The notes under the pieces are model-generated. The model saw nothing but the letters and a program-made list of their open reading frames with translations. It was not told the DNA's origin and made no database searches. The position numbers and the translations under genes were made by a program. From Haemophilus parainfluenzae (GTDB lineage: Bacteria; Pseudomonadota; Gammaproteobacteria; Enterobacterales; Pasteurellaceae): a stretch of 64,000 nt of DNA. This document shows, in pieces, positions 10,024-19,609 of the stretch. The stretch spans positions 186,001-250,000 of the forward strand of contig NZ_UGHY01000002.1 in assembly GCF_900450995.1 (NCBI RefSeq). Direction: 5' to 3'. The stretch's first letter is position 1. Each line of letters starts with the position of its first letter.

Positions 10024-10707
10024 ATGAAAAAAACAGCATTGTTTATTACTGCACTATTCGGTGCTTCACTCGCTAATGCGCATAATGTTTGGTTGGAGCC
10101 TGTTAAGGATGCAAAAGGGCAATATGTGGTTAAATTTGGTCATGAGGAAACTGAAACCTATCCTCAAAGCAAATTAAAAGCAGTACGCCTACTCGATGCT
10201 AAGGGCCAATTGCAAAATGCCACAGTGAACTTTAAGGAAGGCGAAGCACACTTTGCCGCACCTGATGCAGCCATCGCATTTATTCGCTTTGATAATGGTG
10301 TTTGGTCAAAATTACCAAGCGGTAAATATGTCGAAAAAACCAAACAACAAGCACCTGAAGCTGTACTTAGTGTTAACCCGATCAAATTCGGTAAAGCAAT
10401 TTTACACTGGGATGCTCAAGCAAATAAATCACACAACATGGATTATGAATTAATCCCTCAAAGTGAACCAAAAGCAGGACAACCACTCGATATTCTCGTG
10501 TTAGTAAAAGGTAAACCTGTACAGGGCATCAAAGTAGGTTTAGGCGAAGATCACCCATTCAACTTAACCAATGAAAAAGGTATCGCACAATTCACCCCTA
10601 AAGCGGGTTATAACAAAGTTTGGGCTGAATTTGACGAGCCAGTTAAAGAAAACCCTGACTATACCGAACGCAGTGTTGAATATATGCTGACTTTTGATGC
10701 GAAATAA
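10024..10707 (+). CDS. nikK: Nickel uptake periplasmic component NikK (DUF4198 family)
   Basis: This is the periplasmic component of the NikKLMQO energy-coupling-factor nickel transporter. The signal peptide is MKKTALFITALFGASLANA, so the mature protein would begin with His (HNVWLEP), a residue well placed to bind metal. The rest (GHEETETYPQSK, KAVLSVNP-like segment, GVKVGLGEDHPFNLTN, AGYNKVWAEF) is the DUF4198 beta-sandwich type. Its stop overlaps the nikL start (TAATG). The ribosome site AAGGAGAAC is strong. It is the first gene of the operon, directly behind the NimR promoter. Confidence 0.9.
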   Translation: MKKTALFITALFGASLANAHNVWLEPVKDAKGQYVVKFGHEETETYPQSKLKAVRLLDAKGQLQNATVNFKEGEAHFAAPDAAIAFIRFDNGVWSKLPSGKYVEKTKQQAPEAVLSVNPIKFGKAILHWDAQANKSHNMDYELIPQSEPKAGQPLDILVLVKGKPVQGIKVGLGEDHPFNLTNEKGIAQFTPKAGYNKVWAEFDEPVKENPDYTERSVEYMLTFDAK

Positions 10708-11210
10708 TGAAAAGAGTTGTATTTTTAACCGCACTTTTCACCTTGCTGTGCGCGCCATCAGCATTGGCTCATAGTTTGCATGTTTTTGCACAATATGATG
10801 GACGCACAGTCTCTGGCAAAGCCTATTATTCCGATATGACTCCAGCGGCAGAAACCTATATGGAGATTTTGCAAGCTGGCCAGGACTCCCCTCTATTGGA
10901 AGGCAAAACAGATCGAGATGGGCAATTTGCCTATCCTATCAATACCACTGCCGAAGGTGCCATTAAAGTAGTGATAGAAGGTGAAGAAGGACATCGAGCC
11001 TCAATTGTTGCCAACAGAGTATCTGCGCAAGCCACTAATAACAATGACAATGCATTGATGTTGGTCCGCGAAGATATTTCTAAATTAAAAGACAAAATTT
11101 ACCTACACGATATTATTGGTGGTATCGGTTATATTGTTGGCATTTTCGGCTTATGGGCATTGATTAGAGCCTCAAAGATGACACGTGCATCGCAATCTAA
11201 GGAAAGATAA
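10707..11210 (+). CDS. nikL: Nickel uptake transporter component NikL
   Basis: NikL is the accessory membrane-anchored component of the NikKLMQO importer. It has a signal peptide ending ALA and a mature start HSLHVFAQ, again with an N-terminal His near the membrane surface. The soluble part (AYYSDMTPAAETYMEI, GKTDRDGQFAYP) is an Ig-like, transthyretin-type fold. A C-terminal transmembrane helix (IIGGIGYIVGIFGLWALI) is followed by a basic tail. Its start codon overlaps the nikK stop and it lies one base before nikM. At 167 aa it is the usual size. Confidence 0.88.
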   Translation: MKRVVFLTALFTLLCAPSALAHSLHVFAQYDGRTVSGKAYYSDMTPAAETYMEILQAGQDSPLLEGKTDRDGQFAYPINTTAEGAIKVVIEGEEGHRASIVANRVSAQATNNNDNALMLVREDISKLKDKIYLHDIIGGIGYIVGIFGLWALIRASKMTRASQSKER

Positions 11211-11211
11211 T

Positions 11212-11823
11212 ATGCATTTATCGGAAGGTGTGTTGCATACACCCGTATTGCTTGGTGGTGCAGCTGTTGCATTAGCCTGCGTAATGATTGGTCTTAAACG
11301 TCTTAATTCGCAACAATTGCCGCTAACGGCATTGTTTGCCGCTGCTTTTTTTGTTGCAGGTACCATTCATGTACCAGTTGGCATTGGCAGCGTGCATCTC
11401 ATCTTAAACGGCATGGCCGGCCTGTTTCTCGGGTGGGCCGTTTTCCCTGCTTTTTTAATCGCATTGGTATTACAAGCCCTGCTCTTTTCCTTCGGGGGAT
11501 TTGCTGTATTAGGTGTCAATTTATGCATAATGGCATTACCTGCCCTTTTTGTACATTGGCTATTTGCAAAAAGACTTGAAAATGACAATTCCCGTCGAAC
11601 TCAAATTACTGCAGGTATTGGTGCTGGCCTGATCGGCGTTGGCGGCTCAGCCTTGCTCGCCTCTTTAGTCTTAGCTCTAGATGGTGGTAAAGCTTACAGC
11701 GATCTGATCATGCTGCTGGTAATATCACATATTCCTGTGTTTATTATCGACAGTATCGTCAGTGTCGGGGTGGTCTTATTGTTAAACAAAATGTATCCAA
11801 CAGCACTCAGTGTGGTGAAATGA
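11212..11823 (+). CDS. nikM: Nickel ECF transporter substrate-binding membrane protein NikM (CbiM family)
   Basis: NikM is the S-component that binds the metal ion within the membrane. I start it at the ATG at 11212 (MHLSEGVLHTP), because CbiM/NikM proteins require Met1-His2 at the N-terminus for metal coordination and AAGGAAAG lies just upstream. A longer frame from 11185 would destroy that N-terminus. The 203-aa chain is almost entirely hydrophobic helices (GGAAVALACVMIG, LILNGMAGLFLGWAVFPAF). The segment PVGIGSVHLILNG carries further conserved His. Its stop overlaps the nikQ start. Confidence 0.93.
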   Translation: MHLSEGVLHTPVLLGGAAVALACVMIGLKRLNSQQLPLTALFAAAFFVAGTIHVPVGIGSVHLILNGMAGLFLGWAVFPAFLIALVLQALLFSFGGFAVLGVNLCIMALPALFVHWLFAKRLENDNSRRTQITAGIGAGLIGVGGSALLASLVLALDGGKAYSDLIMLLVISHIPVFIIDSIVSVGVVLLLNKMYPTALSVVK

Positions 11824-12464
11824 ATTTTCTTGCTATTTTTCAACCGCACTTACGATTAATTTATGTGTTTTTGTGTGGACTTATCGTCAGCACAATGACA
11901 CATATTTCAACGCTTATTAGCCTTAATCTGATCGTATTCAGCGGATTACTTATTACGCTAATTCGCTATCAAAAATCCCTTGCCGGTTATTTCAAATATT
12001 GGCTGAAACTAAATCTCTTTACTCTACTCGTTTGGTTAACCTTAAGCTGGAAAATCACCGAACAAGGCTTAACATTAAATCCAATGGGCATTCAGCTCGC
12101 GCTACTCATCACGCTACGTTTCAATTTAATTTTAAGCTTAACTCGCCTCTTGTTAATTGATATGAACGAGAGCCTTTTATTGCAAGCATTGTGTCGTTTG
12201 CCATTACCTGAAAAACTACTTCACCTCTTTGTTCTCACTGTGCGCTATATTTCAGTGTTCAGTGAAGTACATAAAAAGATGGATATGGCAATGCGCGCGC
12301 GCGGATACCAGCCAAAACTTAACGGCAGAACCTTATTTATCGCCGCGCAACGTGTGGCATTATTATTAATTCATGCTCTCGTTAAAGCAGAAAAAACAGA
12401 AATGGCGCTAAAAGCCCGTGGTTTTCAGCTGCATGATGTGAAAAAAACACAGGATAAATCTTGA
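11820..12464 (+). CDS. nikQ: Nickel ECF transporter transmembrane coupling protein NikQ (CbiQ family)
   Basis: NikQ is the T-component that couples ATP hydrolysis to substrate release. The 214-aa protein has N-terminal hydrophobic helices followed by a cytosolic domain with two Ala-Arg-Gly coupling motifs, AMRARGYQP and ALKARGFQL, the signature of CbiQ/EcfT proteins. It overlaps nikM (ATGA) and ends in the nikO start (TGATG), so translation is probably coupled. Confidence 0.93.
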   Translation: MNFLAIFQPHLRLIYVFLCGLIVSTMTHISTLISLNLIVFSGLLITLIRYQKSLAGYFKYWLKLNLFTLLVWLTLSWKITEQGLTLNPMGIQLALLITLRFNLILSLTRLLLIDMNESLLLQALCRLPLPEKLLHLFVLTVRYISVFSEVHKKMDMAMRARGYQPKLNGRTLFIAAQRVALLLIHALVKAEKTEMALKARGFQLHDVKKTQDKS

Positions 12465-13105
12465 TGAACGTCCTTGAAGTCAAACAATTACAGATCATGC
12501 GCGACCAACGCATGATTATTGATAACCTTTCTTTTGAACTCCCTGAAGGTCATCGCCTTTTTTTACAAGGTGATATTGGTTGTGGGAAATCAACCCTATT
12601 ACACTGCCTATTAGGCTTTATCCCATACCAACAAGGAGAGATTAGCTGGTTCGACAACACCTGCCGCCAAGAAAAAGATTTTGTACCACTACGTGGAAAG
12701 GTCGGCATCTGTTTCCAACACGCGAGCGATCAACTTTTTGGTCCAACCGTACTTGATGATGTGGCATTTGGTCCACTTAATCAGGGCTTGAACAGAAATG
12801 AAGCCTATCAAATTGCATTACAGCAACTAGAACGTCTAAATATTGTTAGGTTAAAAGATCGCTCAGTAAATACCTTATCTGGCGGTGAACAGAATTTTAC
12901 TGCGCTAGCCGGTGTTCTGGCGATGCAGCCAAAAGTATTGCTGTTAGATGAACCAACCAATGGACTGGATGCAAAAAATATCGCCAAACTGACTGCACTT
13001 TTACGTGAACTACAGTTACCGATGCTTATTGCCTCACATGATTTACGCTTTAGTGAAACACTTGCGGATTCCTGTTTGTCTTTAGCCACAGATAATGATA
13101 GCTAA
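12464..13105 (+). CDS. nikO: Nickel ECF transporter ATPase NikO (CbiO family)
   Basis: This is the ATP-binding subunit of the nickel importer, 213 aa. It has Walker A GDIGCGKST (residues 36-44), a Q-loop in VGICFQHASDQLFG (the Q-helix region typical of ECF ATPases), signature LSGGEQ, Walker B VLLLDEPT and the switch His in ASHDLR. I start it at the ATG at 12464, which overlaps the nikQ stop, rather than the preceding TTG. A single ATPase gene implies a homodimer. The last gene of the operon is followed by a bidirectional terminator. Confidence 0.93.
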   Translation: MNVLEVKQLQIMRDQRMIIDNLSFELPEGHRLFLQGDIGCGKSTLLHCLLGFIPYQQGEISWFDNTCRQEKDFVPLRGKVGICFQHASDQLFGPTVLDDVAFGPLNQGLNRNEAYQIALQQLERLNIVRLKDRSVNTLSGGEQNFTALAGVLAMQPKVLLLDEPTNGLDAKNIAKLTALLRELQLPMLIASHDLRFSETLADSCLSLATDNDS

Positions 13106-13143
13106 ATGCATTCATAATGCGTAAGAAAATAATTCAATAAAAA

Positions 13144-13169
13144 ACGGGCGAACCATTAAGTTCACCCGT
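13144..13169. terminator. Terminator between nikO and fdhF
   Basis: Inverted repeat ACGGGCGAAC / GTTCACCCGT with one mismatch around CATTAA, preceded by an A run and followed by an AT-rich tract. It lies between two converging genes. Confidence 0.75.
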
Positions 13170-13188
13170 AATTCATTTATGACGATAA

Positions 13189-15348
13189 TCAAGCCACAAG
13201 TGCGGTTTCTTTTAAGCGATTTTTTAATCTCGCGTATTCAGTTACCACATAGCGTTCAGCCCAGGCTTGGTCTTCGATTTTATCAATACGAACCGCACTG
13301 TATTTGTATTCCGGTGTTCTAGAACCCGGGTTCAAATGTTCAGCGGTTAATTCGTTACATTTACCGATCCACCATTGATAGGTCATATAACAAGCGCCTT
13401 TGTTTGTACGAGTGCTCACATCTGCACGAGAAATAACTCTACCACGAGAAGAAGCAATCCAAACCAAGTCGTTGTTTTTAATACCCAACTCTTTGGCGTC
13501 TTGATCGTTCATTTGTACGAATCCCGGTTCATCCGCAAGTGCCGCAAGTGCACGGCAGTTACCAGTCATTGAACGGCAAGAATAGTGACCCACTTCACGT
13601 ACTGTAGAAAGTATCAATGGGAATTCTTCAGAGAGATCTTCCATTGGTGGTTCCCAGTCGCAAGCAAAGAACTCAGCTTTGCCGTTTGGACGGTCGAAGA
13701 TTTGGCCTTTATACAAATATTGCGTACCTTGATCTTCAGGGCCCTCATCAGTACATGGCCATTGGATATAACCCATGCCTTCCATTTTTTCGTAGGTTGC
13801 CCCTTTGTAAATTGGGCAAAGTGAACGAAGTTCATCCCAAATTTCTTTGGTATTGTTATAGTGCATTGGGTAGCCCATTGCTGTAGCAAGTTCGCTAATA
13901 ATTACCCAGTCATCCTTGACATCGCCAGTTGGCTCAACGGCTTTATAGAAACGTTGGAAACCACGGTCAGCGGCACTATACACACCTTCATGTTCAGCAC
14001 AAGAAGTCGCAGGTAATAAAATATCTGCTTCTGCGGCTGTTTGAGTCATGAAGATATCTTGAACGATAAGAAGTTCAACTTTCTCGAAGGCTTCTTTAAC
14101 AGCATTAATATCAGGCTCAGTTTGTAATGTATCTTCACCCATAATATAGAATGCTTTAATTTTATCTTCCATGATCGCTTCAGGTACTTCACTCAACGGC
14201 ACACCTGGTTTGGTTGGAATAGATGGCACGCCCCAAGCTTTCGCAAATTTTGCATTAATTTCTGGATCAGCAAAACTTTGATAGCCTGGTAATGTGTTGA
14301 ATAACGCGCCCATATCGCACGCACCCTGTACGTTGTTTTGTCCACGCACTGGGTTTACCCCAACATTTGGTTTACCTAAGTTACCGGTAAGCATTGCCAA
14401 GCTTGCTAATGCACGCACGGTTTCTACACCTTGACGGAATTGGCAAACGCCCATACCCCATAAGATAGTAGCGGTTTCCGCTTTCGCATAAGTGCGGGCA
14501 ATTTCACGTAACATTTCAGGTTCAATACCAGTGATATGTTGAGTGGATTCCGGTGTATAAGCTTTCACGGTTTCATAGAACGCATCGAAGTTTTCGGTGT
14601 GTTCATCAATAAATTTTTGATCTTGTAATCCTTCTTCTAAAATCACATTCATCATGGCATTCAAGAATGCGACGTTAGACCCGTTAGCAAGCGGCGCATA
14701 AATATCCGCAATACGGGCTGTTTCGATTTTACGAGGGTCACAAACAATGATTTTCGCCCCTTTTGCTTTGGCGTGGTTAATCCGACGCGCCACAATAGGG
14801 TGTGAAGTGGAGGCATTATAGCCAAAAATAAATACGCATTTGGTATCTTCAATCTCAACAATTGAGTTAGACATTGCGCCGTTACCGACCGATTTGAGCA
14901 GACCTGTTACAGAAGGGCCGTGTCACACGCGCGCACAACAGTCAATGTTGTTATTTCCTAATACCGCACGGGCGAATTTTTGCATCACGAAGTTCACTTC
15001 GTTACCTGGTCCACGGGAAGAGCCCGTTACCATAATCGATTCGTTACCGTACTTTTCTTTGATTTCACTAAGACGTTTTGCTGTGTAAGAAATCGCTTCT
15101 TCCCAGCTCACTGGTGTGAATGGTTCGCCACGTTTGTAGCGGATCATCGGTTGAGTTAGGCGAGGAGTCAGGATTTTTGTGTCATGCACAAAGTCCCAGC
15201 CATAATATCCTTTTAGGCATAGCTCCCCTTCGTTTGTTTTGCCGTTTGCACCTTCAGCTCCCACAATTTTATTGTTTTCCACCAAAAGATGGATTTTACA
15301 ACCTGAGGCACAATACGGACATACGGTAATTACTTTTTTAATAGCCAT
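13189..15348 (-). CDS. fdhF: Formate dehydrogenase H, selenocysteine-containing
   Basis: This is the molybdopterin-dependent formate dehydrogenase that feeds formate electrons to the hydrogenase of the formate hydrogenlyase complex. Two adjacent open frames in the same phase are one gene, separated only by TGA at 14923-14925. The reading NIDCCARV-U-HGPSVTGLL matches the E. coli FdhF active site, so the UGA is selenocysteine, at residue 142 of about 719. Just after it the mRNA can form the bacterial SECIS hairpin with the conserved apical GGTCTGC. The N-terminus has the 4Fe-4S motif CPYCASGC with Cys44 as fourth ligand. Later motifs (GVNPVRGQNNVQGACDMG, TRTNKGACYMTYQWW) are typical. selA, selB and selC must be elsewhere in the genome. 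Confidence 0.97.
14884..14925 (-). promoter_or_regulatory. SECIS element with the UGA selenocysteine codon of fdhF
   Basis: On the minus strand UGA is followed by CACGGCCCTTCTGTAACA, then GGTCTGC and a pairing 3' arm ending CGGTCGGT. The apical GGTCTGC and its distance from the UGA agree with the E. coli fdhF SECIS bound by SelB. Confidence 0.9.
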
Positions 15349-15408
15349 AGTAACGTCCTTATTTTAGATACAACACGAGGTTAGAGATAGAATTAGAATA
15401 ATTAATTC

Positions 15409-15427
15409 TGGGTATATATTACACCCA
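15409..15427. promoter_or_regulatory. Palindrome upstream of fdhF, possible operator
   Basis: TGGGTATATATTACACCCA is an imperfect 19-bp dyad about 60-80 bp upstream of the fdhF start. Its AT core could overlap a -10 element. It does not fit FNR or NarP consensus well, and I cannot name the regulator. Confidence 0.35.
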
Positions 15428-15525
15428 AAATCAGCTTATAGTCTTACAAAAAACATGGATTTTTTGATATAAAACAGGTTTTCGTAATATTTTTAAATAT
15501 GTTTAGAAAATCACCCTCACTTTTT

Positions 15526-15984
15526 CTACAAAACAGGAATCTCTTCAAGCGATCTTCCCTCTTTTAAAAAATCATACATAAATTGCACAGACTCTTTTAC
15601 GCTTTCTGTCATTGGAAAACCAAAAGAAACCAGATCAGGTTGAAGCCCCACAAAAACAATTTGTTTAATATCTTGTTCCAGTTGCTCGATAAGGTAATTG
15701 AGCGGCATATTATGCGTACTCATGAAAAACATTTCCGCAATGCTCTCTTTTTCAATGATTCGAATTTTGCCTGGTGCTAATTCCATATCAGCCGCATCGA
15801 AAATTAAAAGCAAATCAGGTTTCATGTCTCGCACAATATGTGCAACATTTTCTGGTGCTGAGCCACCGTCAAGTGCGGTCCAATTTGGCAATGGATTTTC
15901 ACTCAATAATTGATAGAGATAAGGCCCTGCGCCATCATCACCCATCATGCTGTTGCCAACGGTTAAGATCACATTATTCGTCAC
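15526..15984 (-). CDS. hycI: Hydrogenase large-subunit maturation endopeptidase HycI
   Basis: HycI is the nickel-dependent protease that removes the C-terminal tail of the hydrogenase large subunit after nickel insertion. The 152-aa protein opens TVGNSMMGDDGAGPYL, with the conserved Asp that senses nickel, and has FDAADM and THNMPL as the other expected ligand regions. It matches the HycI branch rather than the HyaD/HybD branch. The substrate is in the same operon: HyfG ends with a cleavable 32-residue tail after DPCYSCTDR. It overlaps hyfJ by 11 bp and is the last gene of the hyf transcript. Confidence 0.93.
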   Translation of the reverse strand: MTNNVILTVGNSMMGDDGAGPYLYQLLSENPLPNWTALDGGSAPENVAHIVRDMKPDLLLIFDAADMELAPGKIRIIEKESIAEMFFMSTHNMPLNYLIEQLEQDIKQIVFVGLQPDLVSFGFPMTESVKESVQFMYDFLKEGRSLEEIPVL

Positions 15985-16381
15985 GACGTTTCACCATAAT
16001 ATACATCACAGGTTCACGCTGAATTGATGCTAACGTATCCATGAGGATTTCGACCCACTCTTGATGTTCTGGGGTGAAATTGGCTTTGTTTTCATCCATC
16101 GCTTTCGCCAATAAATTGACATGGCTAGAATCAATCACTATTTCACCGAATCGCATTAAACCTGCAAATTTACGTTTCGCATCTCCTTCCGGAAAGCTAT
16201 CTACAAAACGTTGATAAGCATCGTAGTCACAAACCAGTAATTTTTTAAAACAATCAATTACGCCAACATGGTGACCAATCGCCAAAGAGTAATACATCAC
16301 CTGTTTTGCTTGCTCTGGCACTTGTTCATCGTTTTCGACGAAACGCTCGTTTAATAAATAGAAAAAGACTTTCGTTGTCAT
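15974..16381 (-). CDS. hyfJ: Formate hydrogenlyase maturation protein HycH/HyfJ
   Basis: This 135-aa protein is of the HycH family, needed for assembly or processing of the hydrogenase large subunit; its exact role is not established. It begins MTTKVFFYLLNERFVENDE and contains AIGHHVGVIDCFKKLL and FGEIVIDSSHVNLL, family-typical segments with His residues. The position between the small subunit (hyfI) and the protease (hycI) matches E. coli hyc and hyf order. The gap to hyfI is 44 bp. Confidence 0.88.
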   Translation of the reverse strand: MTTKVFFYLLNERFVENDEQVPEQAKQVMYYSLAIGHHVGVIDCFKKLLVCDYDAYQRFVDSFPEGDAKRKFAGLMRFGEIVIDSSHVNLLAKAMDENKANFTPEHQEWVEILMDTLASIQREPVMYIMVKRRDE

Positions 16382-16425
16382 AACATTCCCATTTTTATAG
16401 GGGCAATCACTTGCCCCATTATTAA

Positions 16426-17202
16426 TTATCCCGAAAACGGCATACTAATCGCATGCAAACGATTGACGATTTCGCTTAAACGCGGATCGGCTTCACGTTC
16501 TAGGTATTCACCTAAACGTACACCAAATGGCACTTTATCATTTTCTGTCATCATTGCCATAAATTGGTTAGCGATGTTGCCGCCTTGACGATAACCAGCA
16601 AGACGACGTGCTTCACGTTCAAGACTAATACGCAAATCTAACGGAATGGTTGGGAAACGCAATTTAGCTTCTGCGTTAGGATCAGCTTTTTCTTGTTTAC
16701 CTTTGAGTTTTTGATCAAGCAAACCAAGTGCTACTGCGAATCCATAAATGGTCGCTGCTGGAGTTGGAGGACAGCCAGGGATGTACACATCAATTGGTAC
16801 AATTTGATCACTACCGCCCCAAACGCAATAAAGATCGTGGAAAATACCGCCGCCGCAACCGCAAGCACCATAAGAAATACAGATTTTAGGATCGGGCGCG
16901 GCTTGGTAAGCACGCATAGCAGGCGTACGCATCGCACGAGTAACCGCACCGGTAAACAATAAAATGTCTGCATGACGAGGTGAAGCGACCACTTTAATAC
17001 CAAAACGTTCCGCATCAAAAGTTGGCGTAATAGTACTAAAAATCTCGATTTCACAACCGTTACAACCACCACAGTCCACACGATAAACATAAGCCGAACG
17101 TTGAATATCTTTCAACAGGGTTTGTTTCATTTTGGCAATGTTTTCATCAATGCTAAATGGCGTTGAAATACCGTTTACCGGCATTGGAATTTGTGTGTTC
17201 AT
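16426..17202 (-). CDS. hyfI: Hydrogenase-4 small subunit HyfI (NuoB-like)
   Basis: This is the electron-transfer small subunit of the NiFe hydrogenase, homologous to NuoB and HycG. It carries CGGCNGCE (Cys44, 47, 50), [10 protein letters not shown] and PGCPPTP, the ligands of the proximal 4Fe-4S cluster. At 258 aa it matches HyfI. The start ATG overlaps the hyfH stop (ATGA). It partners HyfG on the cytoplasmic face of the membrane complex. Confidence 0.95.
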   Translation of the reverse strand: MNTQIPMPVNGISTPFSIDENIAKMKQTLLKDIQRSAYVYRVDCGGCNGCEIEIFSTITPTFDAERFGIKVVASPRHADILLFTGAVTRAMRTPAMRAYQAAPDPKICISYGACGCGGGIFHDLYCVWGGSDQIVPIDVYIPGCPPTPAATIYGFAVALGLLDQKLKGKQEKADPNAEAKLRFPTIPLDLRISLEREARRLAGYRQGGNIANQFMAMMTENDKVPFGVRLGEYLEREADPRLSEIVNRLHAISMPFSG

Positions 17203-17846
17203 CGTTTTTCGCCTCCTGCTAAAACGTTAGAAAAATCAACCGCACTTTCTTCCCGTTGTTCAAGCGCTTTTTTGAAATCCAAACGAACTGGCTCTTTAAA
17301 GTCGATAAGTTTCATCCGCATATTGGATTCCATGTTGGCAGTTTTTTCCAAGCTATGTTGTCGTTTACAAACTGGACAAGTATGCAACACGGTTAGTTTT
17401 TGTTTGACGACTTCTGGATCGCCTAAACTTTGTTTGAATAAATCAATGGTGTAATTCAGCTCTTTATAAGAGATAAACGGTTTACCACACTCTTGACAGC
17501 TCACTGTCGAAAAGGTGGTTTCTTGGAAAAGATCCTGTTTATTGGTCACTGATAGTTCAAAGTCTTGTGTTAATCGAATCGCCTTAGTTGGGCAAACCTC
17601 TTCACAACGACCACAGAAAATACAACGACCAAGAAATAAGGACCATGTACGTTCACCTGTAACCGGATCAGTTCGCATAGTTAACGCATTGGCTGGGCAG
17701 GCAATGGTACAAGCCGCGCAGACTATACATTGATCAGAATTGAGTTCCGGTTTTCCTCTAAAATCATCATCAACTTCATAAGGCTTGAACGGATATTTGG
17801 TGGTAACATCACCAGCTTTAAATACCGTTTTTAGTAATTTAAACAT
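17199..17846 (-). CDS. hyfH: Hydrogenase-4 ferredoxin-like subunit HyfH (NuoI/HycF-like)
   Basis: HyfH relays electrons between the formate dehydrogenase side and the small subunit. It has two 4Fe-4S motifs, [12 protein letters not shown] (Cys40-50) and [12 protein letters not shown] (Cys75-85). A C-terminal extension has two more cysteine pairs ([15 protein letters not shown]) that resemble a rubredoxin or zinc knuckle, as in HycF/HyfH and unlike plain NuoI. The length is 215 aa. It starts 12 bp after hyfG. Confidence 0.94.
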   Translation of the reverse strand: MFKLLKTVFKAGDVTTKYPFKPYEVDDDFRGKPELNSDQCIVCAACTIACPANALTMRTDPVTGERTWSLFLGRCIFCGRCEEVCPTKAIRLTQDFELSVTNKQDLFQETTFSTVSCQECGKPFISYKELNYTIDLFKQSLGDPEVVKQKLTVLHTCPVCKRQHSLEKTANMESNMRMKLIDFKEPVRLDFKKALEQREESAVDFSNVLAGGEKR

Positions 17847-17858
17847 TTTCCGCCTCCC

Positions 17859-19589
17859 CTATTTCAATGGTGAATTTTTACGTTCGATACCGTAGCGTTC
17901 AATCTCTTTATAATCCACGGTTTTCGCTTTGCGTTTACGTACATCCACCACGGTGACACGGTCGGTACAAGAATAGCAAGGGTCAAGACTACCAATAATA
18001 AGTGGCGCATCAGACACAGTATTGCCACGCAACATATAGCGCAAGGTTGGCCAGTTAGCATAAGTGGCAGCGCGACAACGCCAACGGAAAAGTTTTTGGT
18101 TGTCGCCTAGCATTGACCAGTGAATATCTTCACCACGTGGCGCTTCCGTAATCCCTAAAGCAAAGCGTCCTGGCGTATAATTGAAACCTTCTTTTAAGAT
18201 TTCACCACTCGGCAAATTGTCCACCATGTAATCAATGATATTCATAGACTCAAACACTTCATTAATCCGCACTTTCACACGGGATAATACATCACCATTT
18301 GCTTCAGTGAAGAGATTGAAAGGGATATCGCCATAACCGGAGAATGGGTGTACTTTACGCACATCACGCGCAAAGCCAGAACCACGAATCATTGGACCAA
18401 CAGGACTGAAGTCACGAGCGATATCTTTTGCCAAGACACCAACGCCTACCGTACGTTGTTCCATATTCGGTGTATTTAATAAAATATCGGTTAAGGTTTT
18501 GAGTTCTTCACGCATTTCACCGATAAGCTTGATACATTGCTCACGTTGATGTTTCAACATATCACGACGCACACCACCGATAAGGTTAATACCATAGGTT
18601 TTACGTGCACCAGTTAGCACTTCAGCCAAGGTCATGGATTTCTCACGAACACGGAAGAATTGCATAAAGCCGGTATCAAAGCCGGTAAAGTGGCTAGATA
18701 GACCTAAGTTTAATAAGTGACTGTGTAAACGTTCTACTTCTAACAAAATTGCACGGATCCATTCAGCACGTTTTGGAATTTGAATCCCCAAAGCGCTTTC
18801 TACGGAATTAGCATAGGCCACACTATGTGTGAAACCACAAATTCCACACACACGGTCAGCAAGGAAGTTAACTTGGTCGTAATCCATACGGGTTTCCGCC
18901 AATTTCTCCATACCACGGTGCACATAGAACAAACGATAGTCCGCATCAATGATATCTTCCCCATCCACGAATAAACGGAAATGTCCTGGTTCATCCGAAG
19001 TGATATGTAACGGGCCAAGTGGAACAATACGTGCTTCGCCTTTTTCGTTAATAAATTCGTATGTTTCTGTCGCGGTTGTCGGATCGGGACGTAAACGATA
19101 GTCCATTGAGTCTTTACGTAATGGATAAAGATCATCCGGCCAATCATCTGGCAACACTAAGCGACGTTGGTCAGGTAAACCAACGGCTTTCAAACCATAC
19201 ATATCGAATAATTCACGTTCGCCCCAAACAGCCGCTTTGACTTTTGGTGTCACTGACGGAAATTCTAAGCTCACAGGATCAACTAAGGCTTTAATAGTGA
19301 TAAAAGTTTTCACTTCCCCTTCCATGGAAAGCACGTAGTACACTGCATAGCTGCCATGAATTGAACGCTCATCATTCCCGAATACCAAAGGTAACCAACC
19401 TTCATGTTGATAATAAAGGTATTCAACTACATCAGGTAACATATTAGTTTTAATGGTAAGGGTAACCTGATTTGGTGTTGACCACTCCTCATCCAAAATG
19501 GTATGTGGAAATTTTGCATTGACTGCTTCAATGTAATTTTTACCAATCATTTTGGCTGGATCGACTGATGTATTTTTAGTTAATTCCAT
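17859..19589 (-). CDS. hyfG: Hydrogenase-4 NiFe large subunit HyfG (NuoC-NuoD fusion)
   Basis: This is the catalytic hydrogenase subunit. Residues 1 to about 170 are NuoC-like (AAVWGERELFDMYGL, DWPDDLYPLRKD). The remainder is NuoD/HycE-like with the N-terminal NiFe motif RVCGICGFTHS (Cys248, Cys251) and the C-terminal motif DPCYSCTDR (Cys538, Cys541). A 32-residue tail beginning VTVVDVRK follows Arg544 and should be cut off by HycI. I start it at the ATG at 19589, which has a very strong GGAGGAATAAAT ribosome site. The open frame extends 14 codons further but would overlap hyfF. The mature form would be about 544 aa. Confidence 0.96.
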   Translation of the reverse strand: MELTKNTSVDPAKMIGKNYIEAVNAKFPHTILDEEWSTPNQVTLTIKTNMLPDVVEYLYYQHEGWLPLVFGNDERSIHGSYAVYYVLSMEGEVKTFITIKALVDPVSLEFPSVTPKVKAAVWGERELFDMYGLKAVGLPDQRRLVLPDDWPDDLYPLRKDSMDYRLRPDPTTATETYEFINEKGEARIVPLGPLHITSDEPGHFRLFVDGEDIIDADYRLFYVHRGMEKLAETRMDYDQVNFLADRVCGICGFTHSVAYANSVESALGIQIPKRAEWIRAILLEVERLHSHLLNLGLSSHFTGFDTGFMQFFRVREKSMTLAEVLTGARKTYGINLIGGVRRDMLKHQREQCIKLIGEMREELKTLTDILLNTPNMEQRTVGVGVLAKDIARDFSPVGPMIRGSGFARDVRKVHPFSGYGDIPFNLFTEANGDVLSRVKVRINEVFESMNIIDYMVDNLPSGEILKEGFNYTPGRFALGITEAPRGEDIHWSMLGDNQKLFRWRCRAATYANWPTLRYMLRGNTVSDAPLIIGSLDPCYSCTDRVTVVDVRKRKAKTVDYKEIERYGIERKNSPLK

Positions 19590-19609
19590 ATATTTATTCC
19601 TCCTGTCGA

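Noticed and set aside
13189-15348. Two separate genes or a pseudogene at fdhF
   Set aside because: The only interruption is a UGA at the known selenocysteine position, with a SECIS hairpin downstream.
16731-17090. Minus-strand 119-codon frame inside hyfI
   Set aside because: It overlaps hyfI in another frame; hyfI has all cluster ligands of its family, so the overlapping frame is not coding.
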